From: Bacillota bacterium
Lineage (GTDB): Bacteria; Bacillota; Clostridia; Christensenellales; Aristaeellaceae
Direction of reading: 5' to 3'
Length of the DNA stretch: 64,000 nucleotides
Assembly: GCA_023436585.1 (NCBI GenBank)
Contig: JAEZIN010000028.1
Span: 310,001-374,000 of the forward strand
A model generated the notes under the pieces. That model saw only the letters and a program-made list of their open reading frames with translations. It was not told where the DNA came from and ran no database searches. Shown piece after piece: positions 26,326-35,028 of the stretch; within the stretch, counting starts at the first letter, position 1; each line of letters begins with the position of its first letter. Both the position numbers and the translations under genes were made by a program.

Positions 26326-28344
26326 ATGAAAAGGCTGTTGTTTGGCTGCGCCTATTATGATGAATACATGCCCGAAGACCGCCTGGAGGAAGATATCCGC
26401 CTGATGCGTGAGGCCGGTATCAATACCATCCGCATCGCGGAATCCACCTGGGCAGCGGAGGAACCGGAGGACGGGGTGTTTGATTTCACCCATGTACGGC
26501 GTGTGCTGGACGCCACACAGGACAGCGGGATATCGGTGATCATAGGCACGCCCACCTACGCTTTCCCGCCGTGGCTGGCGCAGGCGTACCCGCAGGTGCT
26601 GGCCGTAACGAAAAACGGCCGCGGGAAGTACGGGGCGCGCCAGAACATGGACATCACCCATCCGGCCTACCGCTATCATGCCCAGCGGATCATACGCGGG
26701 CTGATGGAATGCGTGAAGCCTTATCCCCATGTCATCGGCTTTCAATTGGACAATGAAACAAAGCACTACCACACCAGCGGGGAAAATGTGCGCCTGGCCT
26801 TTATACGGCATCTTCGCCGCACCTTCAAAACGACGGAGGCCATGAACGAGGCCTTCGGCTTTCAATACTGGAGCAATGCCGTGGACGCCTGGGAAAACGT
26901 ACCCGATCCCACCGGCACCATCAACGGCAGCTTTGCGGCGGAATTTGCGAAATTCCAGCGGGGGCTGGTAGATGAATACTTGCGCTGGCAGGCGGATATT
27001 GTGAAGGAGTACGCTCGCCCGGACCAGTTTATCACCCACAATTTCGATTTCGAGTGGCGGAACCACTCCCATGGCGTGCAGCCGGATGTGAATCACAAAA
27101 CGGCCTCGCTGGCGCTGACCATAGCGGGCTGCGATATCTACTATAAAACGCAGGATCAATTAACCGGCAAGGAGATCGCCTTCTGCGGCGATTTGACCCG
27201 GTGTTTAAAGCGCGGCAATTACCTGGTGATAGAGACCCAGGCCCAGGGGTTCCCGGAATGGACGCCCTATCCCGGCCAGCTTGCATTGCAGGCGTACAGC
27301 CACCTGGCCGGCGGGGCCAACAGCGTCATGTATTGGCACTGGCATTCCATACACAACGCTTGCGAGACCTACTGGAAGGGAATTTTAAGCCACGATTTGA
27401 AGCCCAACCGCATATATGGCGAGATCAAGGAAATTGGCAGCGGCTTTGCAAGGCTGTCCCAAAAGCTTGTCAACCTTAAAAAGGAAAGCAAGGTTGCACT
27501 TTTGGCCAGCAATGAATCGCTGACGGCCATTGGCCTGTTCCCCCTGCCGCAAGGGCCTCAGGGAGAAAAGACAGCGTATAACGATATTCTGCGCCGCTGG
27601 TACGACGCGCTGTACGAGATGAACGTAGAATGTGACATCCTTTTTCCCCAGGATGCGGAACTTCTAAGCCAATATCAGATGGTACTGGCCCCCGCGCTGT
27701 ACAGCGCGCCGGATAGCCTGCTGGAAGCTCTCGTATCGTATGTAAAGGACGGGGGCGTGCTGGTCACGGGCTTCAAAAGTGGGTTCACCAATGAGTACGT
27801 GAAGGTCAGCCATGACGCGCAGCCCCACATACTGCAAGCATGCTGCGGCGTGGAATATGACGAGTTCACTTTGCCTGTGGGTGTATCCCTTGCTGCACAA
27901 ACGCAGGAGTTGCCTTTGGATGGGTGTATGGCGGAAACATGGATGGAGATATTGCGGCCCAAGGGCGCGCTGGTGCTGGCCACGTACAGCCATCCCTTCT
28001 GGGGCGGCCACGCGGCCATCACGGTCAACAGCTATGGGCAGGGCAGCGCGTATTACATCGGTTGCCATACAAGCCTTGAAGGCATGAAATCCGTTTTTGG
28101 CTATGCTCTGAAAAAGGCTGGGTTATGGGGCATTACGCAAAGCGCCGCCTTCCCACTGGTGATTCGCAGCGGGGTAAACGCCAGCGGCAAAAACATTCGC
28201 TACTACTTCAATTATTCCGGAGAAACTGTTAGCCAGAACTACTTGCATGGGCAGGGGACGGAGCTTATTTCTGGTACGGGGGTTGAACCGGGGGCTGTAC
28301 TGAAAATTCTCCCTTGGGGACTTCAGATTTTTGAAGAGGAATAG
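26326..28344 (+). CDS. GH42 beta-galactosidase-like glycosidase
   Basis: A 672-residue GH42 enzyme. The start at 26326 has AAGGAGAGCTGCA ahead and gives the family opening MKRLLFGCAYYDEYMPEDRL. The barrel holds the acid/base Glu in GFQLDNETKHY and the nucleophile Glu in YLVIETQAQGFPEWTPYPG, followed by HLAGGANSVMYWHWHSIH. A trimerisation domain (SKVALLASNESLTAIGLFPL, flavodoxin-like) and a small beta domain close the protein. No signal peptide. It lies about 150 bases after the ribokinase-like gene and ends at a hairpin; it may be part of that operon or separate. GH42 members act on beta-galactosides and, in some, alpha-L-arabinopyranosides. Confidence 0.9.
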   Translation: MKRLLFGCAYYDEYMPEDRLEEDIRLMREAGINTIRIAESTWAAEEPEDGVFDFTHVRRVLDATQDSGISVIIGTPTYAFPPWLAQAYPQVLAVTKNGRGKYGARQNMDITHPAYRYHAQRIIRGLMECVKPYPHVIGFQLDNETKHYHTSGENVRLAFIRHLRRTFKTTEAMNEAFGFQYWSNAVDAWENVPDPTGTINGSFAAEFAKFQRGLVDEYLRWQADIVKEYARPDQFITHNFDFEWRNHSHGVQPDVNHKTASLALTIAGCDIYYKTQDQLTGKEIAFCGDLTRCLKRGNYLVIETQAQGFPEWTPYPGQLALQAYSHLAGGANSVMYWHWHSIHNACETYWKGILSHDLKPNRIYGEIKEIGSGFARLSQKLVNLKKESKVALLASNESLTAIGLFPLPQGPQGEKTAYNDILRRWYDALYEMNVECDILFPQDAELLSQYQMVLAPALYSAPDSLLEALVSYVKDGGVLVTGFKSGFTNEYVKVSHDAQPHILQACCGVEYDEFTLPVGVSLAAQTQELPLDGCMAETWMEILRPKGALVLATYSHPFWGGHAAITVNSYGQGSAYYIGCHTSLEGMKSVFGYALKKAGLWGITQSAAFPLVIRSGVNASGKNIRYYFNYSGETVSQNYLHGQGTELISGTGVEPGAVLKILPWGLQIFEEE

Positions 28345-28357
28345 CATAGGGATGGGT

Positions 28358-28393
28358 GCGGGGCGCCGCTTTTTTCGAAAAGCGGCGCCCCGC
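28358..28393. terminator. hairpin between convergent genes
   Basis: A 16-bp perfect stem (28358-28373 with 28378-28393) with a T-run inside the apex rather than after it. It sits between the convergent GH42 and AraC genes and is symmetrical enough to serve both directions. Confidence 0.55.
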
Positions 28394-28408
28394 CATTTAC
28401 GCTATTCT

Positions 28409-29323
28409 CTACCCGGCAATCCCCGGTGGGGGATCGCCCATGGGCAGCGTATCGGGGAAGATGGCGCTGGCGATGGCGTTCTCCTGTACGCGCGTAGGGT
28501 CGTTGAGCTTGCGGAACTGCTTGGGCGAAATGCCATAGGTTTTCTTGAAAAGGTGATAGAAGTTGCTTAGGTTGTCAAAGCCTGCTTCATGGCAAATATC
28601 GATGATCTTTTCTTCTGAATTTACCAGCATATGGGCGGCCTGGCGCAGACGGATATCGTTGATGAGTTGGGACGGAGACAATCGCAGATATTTCCGGCAG
28701 GAGCGGCAAATGTGCTCCTGCGTTTTATTGGAAAGGCGGTACATGGCCGGCAGGCCCTCCACATAGTTTTCCTTTTTGAACATCTCCAAAATCAGCCACT
28801 GCAGCCACAAGGGTACATTGGTATGGTTGTACGCCAGCGTCATGGGGAAATGGCGCGTGATAATATGCATCAGCGTAATGTGAAACAGCGCATCCGCCCT
28901 TTGCCCCAGCAGCTTCTTGTACAGGATCAGCTCCTTGAGCTCCTTTTGCAGAGCTTCAAACTCCGTCATGGTAATTTGAATGGTTGGCGCCGAGGGGGCG
29001 TTTAAAAGCCTGGCCGGTTCAAAGCCGTTGCCCAGGTATTCAAACAGGCTGCTGATGGTTTCGCTGGGGATGCATACATTGATGATCGCAAAGCCCGGGG
29101 TCAGCGGCTGGTAAAAATGATAGTCGCTGGGCCTTATAAAGCTTAAGCACGCCGTATTCAGGTTCTGCTTTGCCCCGTTGATATGGTGGATGCAGGAGCC
29201 GCTTCGCACCAATGTCAGTTCAAAATAATCATGCGTATGCTCCGTCAGCAGTTGAACGGGGTTGTCTATGATGCTGGCGTAGTTGCGATGATTGCTGAAA
29301 TCACTCAAGGAATACTTGATCAT
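28409..29323 (-). CDS. AraC family transcriptional regulator
   Basis: A 304-residue regulator. The N-terminal half is a cupin-like sensor (TEHTHDYFELTLVRSGSCIH, with the His pair typical of AraC cupins); the C-terminal 100 residues contain two helix-turn-helix units, ending in IIDICHEAGFDNLSNFYHLF and KKTYGISPKQFRK. The start at 29323 has GAGGGGACC ahead. It is divergent from the glycyl radical enzyme operon, which it probably activates in response to a sugar. A good promoter lies at 29348-29376. The last roughly 25 residues beyond the DNA-binding domain are Pro/Ala-rich. Confidence 0.9.
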   Translation of the reverse strand: MIKYSLSDFSNHRNYASIIDNPVQLLTEHTHDYFELTLVRSGSCIHHINGAKQNLNTACLSFIRPSDYHFYQPLTPGFAIINVCIPSETISSLFEYLGNGFEPARLLNAPSAPTIQITMTEFEALQKELKELILYKKLLGQRADALFHITLMHIITRHFPMTLAYNHTNVPLWLQWLILEMFKKENYVEGLPAMYRLSNKTQEHICRSCRKYLRLSPSQLINDIRLRQAAHMLVNSEEKIIDICHEAGFDNLSNFYHLFKKTYGISPKQFRKLNDPTRVQENAIASAIFPDTLPMGDPPPGIAG

Positions 29324-29347
29324 GCCGGTCCCCTCTTTCATAAAATC

Positions 29348-29376
29348 AATATATAACAAAAAATGAATCAGTGCAA
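29348..29376 (-). promoter_or_regulatory. promoter of the AraC gene
   Basis: On the minus strand TTGCAC (29371-29376), 17 bases, TATATT (29348-29353), about 25 bases ahead of the AraC start. Confidence 0.6.
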
Positions 29377-29389
29377 GACAAGAATCACA

Positions 29390-29530
29390 ATAAACAAAAT
29401 GGTATCATACTGACCAGGAAGCATACGTGCGCCAGAATAAAGCGAATTTGTTTGGTCAATTTGCGCAAAGCAGGTTGCCGCGCCGATACGTGTGCGTGAA
29501 ACAATGAATTATCATCCGTATTTTGTTTAT
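29390..29530. promoter_or_regulatory. inverted repeat pair in the divergent control region
   Basis: ATAAACAAAAT at 29390-29400 recurs as its exact complement ATTTTGTTTAT at 29520-29530. The arms flank the roughly 220-base gap between the divergent AraC and glycyl radical enzyme genes, and a TTTGCGCAAA palindrome lies between them near 29460. The arrangement suits AraC-type operator half-sites with looping; binding is inferred. Confidence 0.45.
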
Positions 29531-29545
29531 GTGTGAGGGTCAAAT

Positions 29546-31807
29546 ATGAACAATTTTAAGGTAGCCCATCCCAGAAAAGATTTGGCGCTGGAAATCAACT
29601 TCACAAATGTATACCGCGACGCGGTGAAACGCTATACACATCCGGCCCAGATTGAGCTTGCCTGCATAAAAGCGCAGTACCCGGCCGTGATGCACGCCAT
29701 AGAAGATACGGACCTTTTGGCCGGCCGCATTCAAATGGGTCTTGTGGGATTGGGCATTCAGCAGCAGACCGGCGGCTTCGGTTTTTATATGGATGAAAAC
29801 GCCATGGTCAACCTGCTGGAAAGGTCCAGCGGGAACCTGAAATACCGGGAAGACGTGCATGATCTTTTAACCTTCTGGAAATCCCGCAACACCACCGCCG
29901 TGGTGGCACGAAATACGCCCCATGACATCAAGCAGGCGGTCTTCAGCGACCACTGGAAGTTTTTGCCCTTGCCCGTGTCGCCCATCTACCGCATGGCCGG
30001 GTCGTACCCCGACTTTGACAAGCTGGTGAAGCTGGGCATCCCCGGCCTAAAGCAAGAAATAGCTGAACACCGTGAGCATGCCGTGCAATCGGGCGGCGAT
30101 GTGGTATTGTTCGACTGCATGCTGGGCGCACTGGATGTTTTGCGCAGCATGTGCCTTTGGTATGTCCCCCAGGCGAAAGCACTGGCCGGGAACGCAAATA
30201 CACCCAAGCGGAAGGCGCAAATGGAGCGCCTGGCAGCGGCCCTGGAAAGCATTGCGGACCATGCCCCCCAAAGCTTTATGGAGGGGTTACAGCTTGCCTG
30301 GCTGTATGGCATGATGGTGCCTCAGTTGGAGTTTGGCCGCATGGACATCTATATGGGCGACCTGTATGTAAAGGATATTGACTCCGGCGTGATCACGGAG
30401 AAGGAGGCCCTGGAACTGCTGGTAAGCTTCTACCGGCTCATCGACAGCCTGGACTGCGAAATGGACGGCCGCGTCATCGTGGGCGGGTATGGCCGGCGCA
30501 ATGTTCAAAACGCGGACCGGTTCTGCCTGCTGGCCATTGAAGCCTCCCGCGTGTACAAGGAAGTCCTGCCCCAATTTACTTTGCGGTTTCACAAGGATAC
30601 GCCCAAGGAAGTTATGGAAGCTGCCAAGCGGGCGCTGGAAGAAGGAAGGTCCTTCCCGCTTTTGTACAACGACGATGTGCTGGTGCCCGGCGTGCAAAAA
30701 GCGTTCAATGTCACCAGGGAACTGGCGGAGCGGTACGTGCCCCTGGGTTGCGGCGAGATCGAGCTGGATCATTACAGCTTCGGCACGCCCAGCGGCTCCA
30801 TCAACGTGCTTAAGATTCTGGAAACTACCATGCGCGGCGGGTTCGATCCCATGATGCAGTGGCAGAAGGCCCCGAAGAACAAGCCCATCACGGAGTGCGC
30901 GACCTTCGAGGAATTCTATGATGTTTATAAATCCATACTTTCTTACTACATCAATGCCCAGGCAAAATTTGAAAAGTATGAGTATGAAATCACAGGTAAG
31001 CTCCATCCGTTTATGATGTGTACGATGCTCTATGACGGCTGCCTGGAAAAGGGTAAGCCCATCTTCGCCGGCGGCTGCGCGCATCTTGGCGGAACGCTGG
31101 AAATTTACGGCGGCATCAACGCGGCCAACAGCCTGGCTTCCATCAAAAAGCTGGTGTACGACGAGAAAAAGCTAACCGCCGCGCAGATGCTTCATGCCTT
31201 GGAAGATAATTTTGTAGGCCACGAGCTTCAGCGCCGCATGATGATGGATGTGCCCAAGTATGGCAATGACGACGACTATGTGGACAAAGTCACAATGGAT
31301 TTCTTCGGCTTCCTGCACGAGACCATCATCGCCCAGGCGGAAAAGGTGGGGCTTAATAGCTATCTTGGCGTCACCATCAACAACCAGCAGAACACCACCT
31401 GCGGGCGCTGGGTCGGCGCTACCCCCGACGGGCGCAAGTCCGGCACACCCATGGCCAACGCCAACAATCCCTCCAGCGGAACGGATAAGAACGGCGTCAC
31501 CTCCATGCTCAATTCCCTGGCGAAAATGCGGCATGACAACCACGCCGGCATGGTGCAGAACGTACGCTTCAGCCGCGAGACCATCGATTCGGCCGGCGAA
31601 AAGGTATGGGGCGTGCTGGATGGGTACTTTGAGCGCGGCGGTGCCCAGCTGATGGTCAGCGTAGTTGGGCGGGATGACCTCAAAGGCGCCATGGAGCGCC
31701 CGGAGGAATACCAGGATTTGATCGTCCGCGTGGGCGGGTTCAGCGCCAGGTTTGTGACCCTGGAAAAAGACGTACAGCAGGAATTGTATGACCGCGCCAC
31801 ATACTGA
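29546..31807 (+). CDS. glycyl radical enzyme of unknown substrate (PFL/dehydratase superfamily)
   Basis: A 753-residue glycyl radical enzyme. The thiyl-radical cysteine is Cys402 in YVPLGCGEIELDHYSFGTPS, and the C-terminal radical glycine is Gly731 in RVGGFSARF. A single Cys followed two residues later by Glu (C-x-E) is the arrangement of eliminating members such as glycerol, propanediol and choline enzymes, unlike the Cys-Cys pair of pyruvate formate-lyase. The usual GCVEP is GCGEI here, so I do not assign a known clade. The N-terminus is shorter and different from PFL. The activase gene overlaps its end by 20 bases. Downstream lie a sugar importer and GH42, so the substrate may be a sugar, polyol or aglycone. 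It would be cytoplasmic and oxygen-sensitive. Confidence 0.88.
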   Translation: MNNFKVAHPRKDLALEINFTNVYRDAVKRYTHPAQIELACIKAQYPAVMHAIEDTDLLAGRIQMGLVGLGIQQQTGGFGFYMDENAMVNLLERSSGNLKYREDVHDLLTFWKSRNTTAVVARNTPHDIKQAVFSDHWKFLPLPVSPIYRMAGSYPDFDKLVKLGIPGLKQEIAEHREHAVQSGGDVVLFDCMLGALDVLRSMCLWYVPQAKALAGNANTPKRKAQMERLAAALESIADHAPQSFMEGLQLAWLYGMMVPQLEFGRMDIYMGDLYVKDIDSGVITEKEALELLVSFYRLIDSLDCEMDGRVIVGGYGRRNVQNADRFCLLAIEASRVYKEVLPQFTLRFHKDTPKEVMEAAKRALEEGRSFPLLYNDDVLVPGVQKAFNVTRELAERYVPLGCGEIELDHYSFGTPSGSINVLKILETTMRGGFDPMMQWQKAPKNKPITECATFEEFYDVYKSILSYYINAQAKFEKYEYEITGKLHPFMMCTMLYDGCLEKGKPIFAGGCAHLGGTLEIYGGINAANSLASIKKLVYDEKKLTAAQMLHALEDNFVGHELQRRMMMDVPKYGNDDDYVDKVTMDFFGFLHETIIAQAEKVGLNSYLGVTINNQQNTTCGRWVGATPDGRKSGTPMANANNPSSGTDKNGVTSMLNSLAKMRHDNHAGMVQNVRFSRETIDSAGEKVWGVLDGYFERGGAQLMVSVVGRDDLKGAMERPEEYQDLIVRVGGFSARFVTLEKDVQQELYDRATY

Positions 31808-32732
31808 GCCGCAAGGCATTCTGTTTGACATCCAGCGGCTTAGTTTGCAGGATGGGCCGGGCATACGCACCAGCCTGTTCTTCAAAGGCTGCCCCCTGCG
31901 CTGTGTATGGTGCCACAACCCGGAATCGTATACAATGGGTATGCAGCTTCAGTACAGCCAAAGGCTGTGCACGCTGTGCGGCGCGTGCGAAGCGGTTTGC
32001 AAACAGGGGGTTCATTCGTTTCAATGTAAAGACGGCATGCTTGTGCACGGTGTGGATTACGAAAAATGCGTTGGCTGCGGAGAGTGTTTAAAGGTCTGCT
32101 GCTACGATGCCTTGAAGCTGCTGGGCACACGCTACACCGTTTCGGAATTATGGAAGCTTGTTGAGGGGGGCAAACCGTATTTTGAAAGGCCGGACGCGCT
32201 GGGCCAAACAGGGGGCGTTACCCTGACCGGCGGAGAGCCCATGATGCAGTTCCCTTTCATAAAGGCGTTTTTGCAGCAAAAAGGTGACTTGCACGTATGC
32301 ATGGAAACCTGCGGCTATGCACCTACGGAGCACTACCGCGAAATTCTGTCCATGGTGGATTTGTTCCTGTTTGATTACAAGGTGTCCGACCCTGTCCGCC
32401 ACAGGGAGCTGTGCGGGCAGGAAAACCTTCTCATCCTTGACAACCTTGAATTTCTCTATCAGCACGGGGCGAAGATCATTCTCAGGCTGCCTTTGATCCC
32501 CGGCGTCAATGACGATGACACTCATTTGCAGGCGGTGGCGGAGCTTTTGAAATCGCATCCCCGTATCGAGCGCGGAGAGATTATGGCCTACCACCGGCTG
32601 GGCGTCAATAAAACACAAATGCTTGGTATGAAGGCGATGCAGGTGGACCTGCCCAACGCGACGCAAACCCAAAAGGAAGCATGGCTTACAAGGCTGCATG
32701 AGGTAGGCGCTTCCAACGTGGTCCTTGGCTGA
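31788..32732 (+). CDS. glycyl radical enzyme activase (radical SAM)
   Basis: A 314-residue radical-SAM activase. The CxxxCxxC cluster is Cys35-Cys39-Cys42 in KGCPLRCVWCHNPES. Two further ferredoxin-type 4Fe-4S sets follow (LCTLCGACEAVCKQG and KCVGCGECLKVCCYDA), an insertion found in activases of the dehydratase/decarboxylase/CutC type and absent in PflA. The SAM-binding GGV-TLTGGEP motif is present. It uses S-adenosylmethionine to create the glycyl radical on the enzyme encoded just upstream; the 20-base overlap keeps the two in step. The ferredoxin domains fit the C-x-E active site of the partner. Confidence 0.93.
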   Translation: MTAPHTEPQGILFDIQRLSLQDGPGIRTSLFFKGCPLRCVWCHNPESYTMGMQLQYSQRLCTLCGACEAVCKQGVHSFQCKDGMLVHGVDYEKCVGCGECLKVCCYDALKLLGTRYTVSELWKLVEGGKPYFERPDALGQTGGVTLTGGEPMMQFPFIKAFLQQKGDLHVCMETCGYAPTEHYREILSMVDLFLFDYKVSDPVRHRELCGQENLLILDNLEFLYQHGAKIILRLPLIPGVNDDDTHLQAVAELLKSHPRIERGEIMAYHRLGVNKTQMLGMKAMQVDLPNATQTQKEAWLTRLHEVGASNVVLG

Positions 32733-32781
32733 ACCGTATTTTATGCGCGGAGCGCATGAAAAAATAAAGGAGGATTCCGAT

Positions 32782-34029
32782 ATGAAGTCTATCCAAAAGA
32801 CTCTGGCAGTGCTTCTGGCTATGGTCCTTGTGCTGGCGATGGGCACGATGGCCCTGGCGGATGGGAAGAACATTCTCGTTTCCCGCTGGGCAGGCCCCCA
32901 TGCCGATTTCCAGAAGCAGCTGGTGAAGGGCTACACGGCTGACCTGGCGACCATTGACGACGTGGACTACGGCAACATGAAGCAAAAGCAGATCCTGTCC
33001 TTCCAGTCCGCCCAGAGCGACAGCACCTACGACGCGGTGTGGGTAGACTGCAAATGGATGAACGAGTACATCTCCAATGGCTATCTGCAGCCCATCGATG
33101 ACTTTGTCAAGGAAGCCGGCCTGGACCTATCCATTTACGCCGGCGGCATGCTGGCCGGCTGCTATGGCCCGGATGGCAAGCTCTACGGCCTGCCCACCTA
33201 CGCCCAAACGCTGATCCTCACCTATGACAGTGCTGCCCTGGAGCGCGCCGGTTTGGCTGTGCCCACCACCGCCGAGGAACTGGTGGCCGTGGCCAAGTGG
33301 TTCAAGGAAAACGAAGGCACCGGCATTGCGCTGCCCGCCAAGCAGGGCGCAGCCTCCACCCAGGTGTTTGCCCAGCTTCTGTTCTCCTCCGGCGGGGACT
33401 TCTTCGACGAGAACGGTAACCTGGCCTTAGGCAGCGATGCCGGCATCTATGCCGCCAGGATGTATGACGAACTGTGCAAGTACGGCGTGGACGGCGTTGC
33501 GGCCTGGCACCATGACGAAACCTGCGAAGCTGTCCGCACCGGTGTGGCCCCCATCGGCATCACCATCAGCGGCCTCTTAAACCAAAACGCCAACCCCGAG
33601 CTTTCCACCATCGTGGACACCGTGAAGTACGCGCCGCTGTCCGGCAGTCGCGGTGCCGCCGGCAACAACGCCTTCTGGGTATGGGGCGTGGCTGCCAACA
33701 GCCCCGATCCCAAGGAAGCCTTTAATTTCATCGCCTGGCTGACCAGCCCGGAGACGGAAAAGGCCCAAACCATGGAGAACCAGCAGATCAGCGCCATCAC
33801 CTCCCTGTCCAGTGATGCTGAGGTGCTGGCCAAGACGCCCTTCCTGCCCGTGGTGATGGATGTGCTGGCCAACGGCAAAATGTACCCCGTGACCGCCAAC
33901 ATTCAAACCATGTCCGACGCGCTGATCCTTGGCCTGTCCGAGATCGCTTCTACCGACGCGGACCCCGCCGAAGTGATGAACCGCATCGTCAATGATCTAA
34001 AGGATGTTGACTTCGGGATGAAGAAGTAA
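32782..34029 (+). CDS. sugar ABC transporter, family 1 solute-binding protein
   Basis: A 415-residue secreted binding protein, start at 32782 after AAAGGAGGATTCCGAT. MKSIQKTLAVLLAMVLVLAM with a cut near MALA is a type I signal peptide with no lipobox cysteine. The mature part has the family 1 fold: SRWAGPHADFQKQLVKGYT, YDAVWVDCKWMNEYISNGY, LYGLPTYAQTLILTYDSAAL. It begins about 50 bases after the activase and is followed by a hairpin and two permeases. The importer probably delivers the substrate of the glycyl radical enzyme or of the GH42 encoded further on. Confidence 0.9.
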   Translation: MKSIQKTLAVLLAMVLVLAMGTMALADGKNILVSRWAGPHADFQKQLVKGYTADLATIDDVDYGNMKQKQILSFQSAQSDSTYDAVWVDCKWMNEYISNGYLQPIDDFVKEAGLDLSIYAGGMLAGCYGPDGKLYGLPTYAQTLILTYDSAALERAGLAVPTTAEELVAVAKWFKENEGTGIALPAKQGAASTQVFAQLLFSSGGDFFDENGNLALGSDAGIYAARMYDELCKYGVDGVAAWHHDETCEAVRTGVAPIGITISGLLNQNANPELSTIVDTVKYAPLSGSRGAAGNNAFWVWGVAANSPDPKEAFNFIAWLTSPETEKAQTMENQQISAITSLSSDAEVLAKTPFLPVVMDVLANGKMYPVTANIQTMSDALILGLSEIASTDADPAEVMNRIVNDLKDVDFGMKK

Positions 34030-34043
34030 GTTTTGCCCATCAA

Positions 34044-34086
34044 GCCGCCGGATAGACTTTCGCGGTCTGCCCGGCGGCGCGTTTTT
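34044..34086 (+). terminator. attenuator-like hairpin after the binding protein gene
   Basis: An interrupted stem of about 13 bp (GCCGCCGG at 34044-34051 with CCGGCGGC at 34071-34078, extended inward by TAGAC/GGTCT) followed by GCGTTTTTAG. It lies between binding protein and permease and would lower permease expression relative to the binding protein. Confidence 0.65.
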
Positions 34087-34099
34087 AGGAGGTACTGAT

Positions 34100-35014
34100 A
34101 TGCAGAAAAAGCAGAAAATCTTCTATTGGTCGCTGGAGCGGGGCGATCTTTTGCCCCTGCTTTTGCTTATGCCCGCGCTGGCGCTGGTGGTGTTCGTTAT
34201 GGTCATCCCGCTCCTGTACGGCCTGTTTATCAGCTTCTTCCGCTACTGCATGGGTGCCATTGATTTTCAGCAGGATTTTGTTGGCTTTGCCAATTACACC
34301 AGGCTGTTTTCCGATACCGTAGCGCTAAAAAGCGTTTGGAATACCGTGCGCTTTTCCATCGGGGCCATCGCTGGGGACATGGCCTTTGGCACACTGGCGG
34401 CCGTGATCATATTCCAGCTTACAAGAAAAGAAGCCGCCCTGGTGCGGCCCATCGTGACGATGCCGCTTTTGATTTCACCCATCATCATCAGTTTGATGTG
34501 GCGCTATATTTACGACCCGCAGGGGATTTTGTACTGGGTTTTGAAGCAATTTGGATTGGGGATCGCCGCCTTCCCCGGCGTTACCGGTGAGAGCACGGCG
34601 CTTTTGTCCGTAATCATTGCCCACTGGTGGCAGGTGGTGCCCTTTTACATCATTGTTTTGACGGCCGGCCTTGTTTCCATTCCCCAGGAGTTGTACGAGG
34701 CAGCGTATGTGGACGGGGCCGGGGGATTTAGGGCGTTCAAGGAGATCACCTATCCGCTTTTGCGCAAGGTGTACATGGTGGTGCTGTTCATCAGCGGGGT
34801 GGACACCATCAAGATATTTGACCTGATATATGGCTTAACCGGCGGCGGGCCTAACAATTCCAGCATATCCATCAGCATCTACGCATTCAACCAGGCGTTT
34901 ACCAATGTGGACATGGGCTATGCCATGGCGCTGTCCCTTTTGGCCATGGCGGTGGCGTTTGTGATGTTCGGCATGCCTTTTTGCTCCTTCAGCAACAAAC
35001 GCACAGCAAAGTGA
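34100..35014 (+). CDS. sugar ABC transporter permease, MalF/UgpA type
   Basis: A 304-residue permease with six helices, starting after TTAGGAGGTACTGAT. The EAA loop is YEAAYVDGAGGFRAFKEITY, ending its helix region with FDLIYGLTGGGPNNSS, a MalF-class marker. It follows the attenuator-like hairpin and pairs with the permease beginning at 35029. Like the other two CUT1 systems in the window it has no ATPase gene nearby. Confidence 0.92.
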   Translation: MQKKQKIFYWSLERGDLLPLLLLMPALALVVFVMVIPLLYGLFISFFRYCMGAIDFQQDFVGFANYTRLFSDTVALKSVWNTVRFSIGAIAGDMAFGTLAAVIIFQLTRKEAALVRPIVTMPLLISPIIISLMWRYIYDPQGILYWVLKQFGLGIAAFPGVTGESTALLSVIIAHWWQVVPFYIIVLTAGLVSIPQELYEAAYVDGAGGFRAFKEITYPLLRKVYMVVLFISGVDTIKIFDLIYGLTGGGPNNSSISISIYAFNQAFTNVDMGYAMALSLLAMAVAFVMFGMPFCSFSNKRTAK

Positions 35015-35028
35015 GGAGGTGACGCGCA

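Noticed and set aside
30047..31084. Several minus-strand frames opposite the glycyl radical enzyme
   Set aside because: All are shadows of a continuous, well-conserved enzyme gene.
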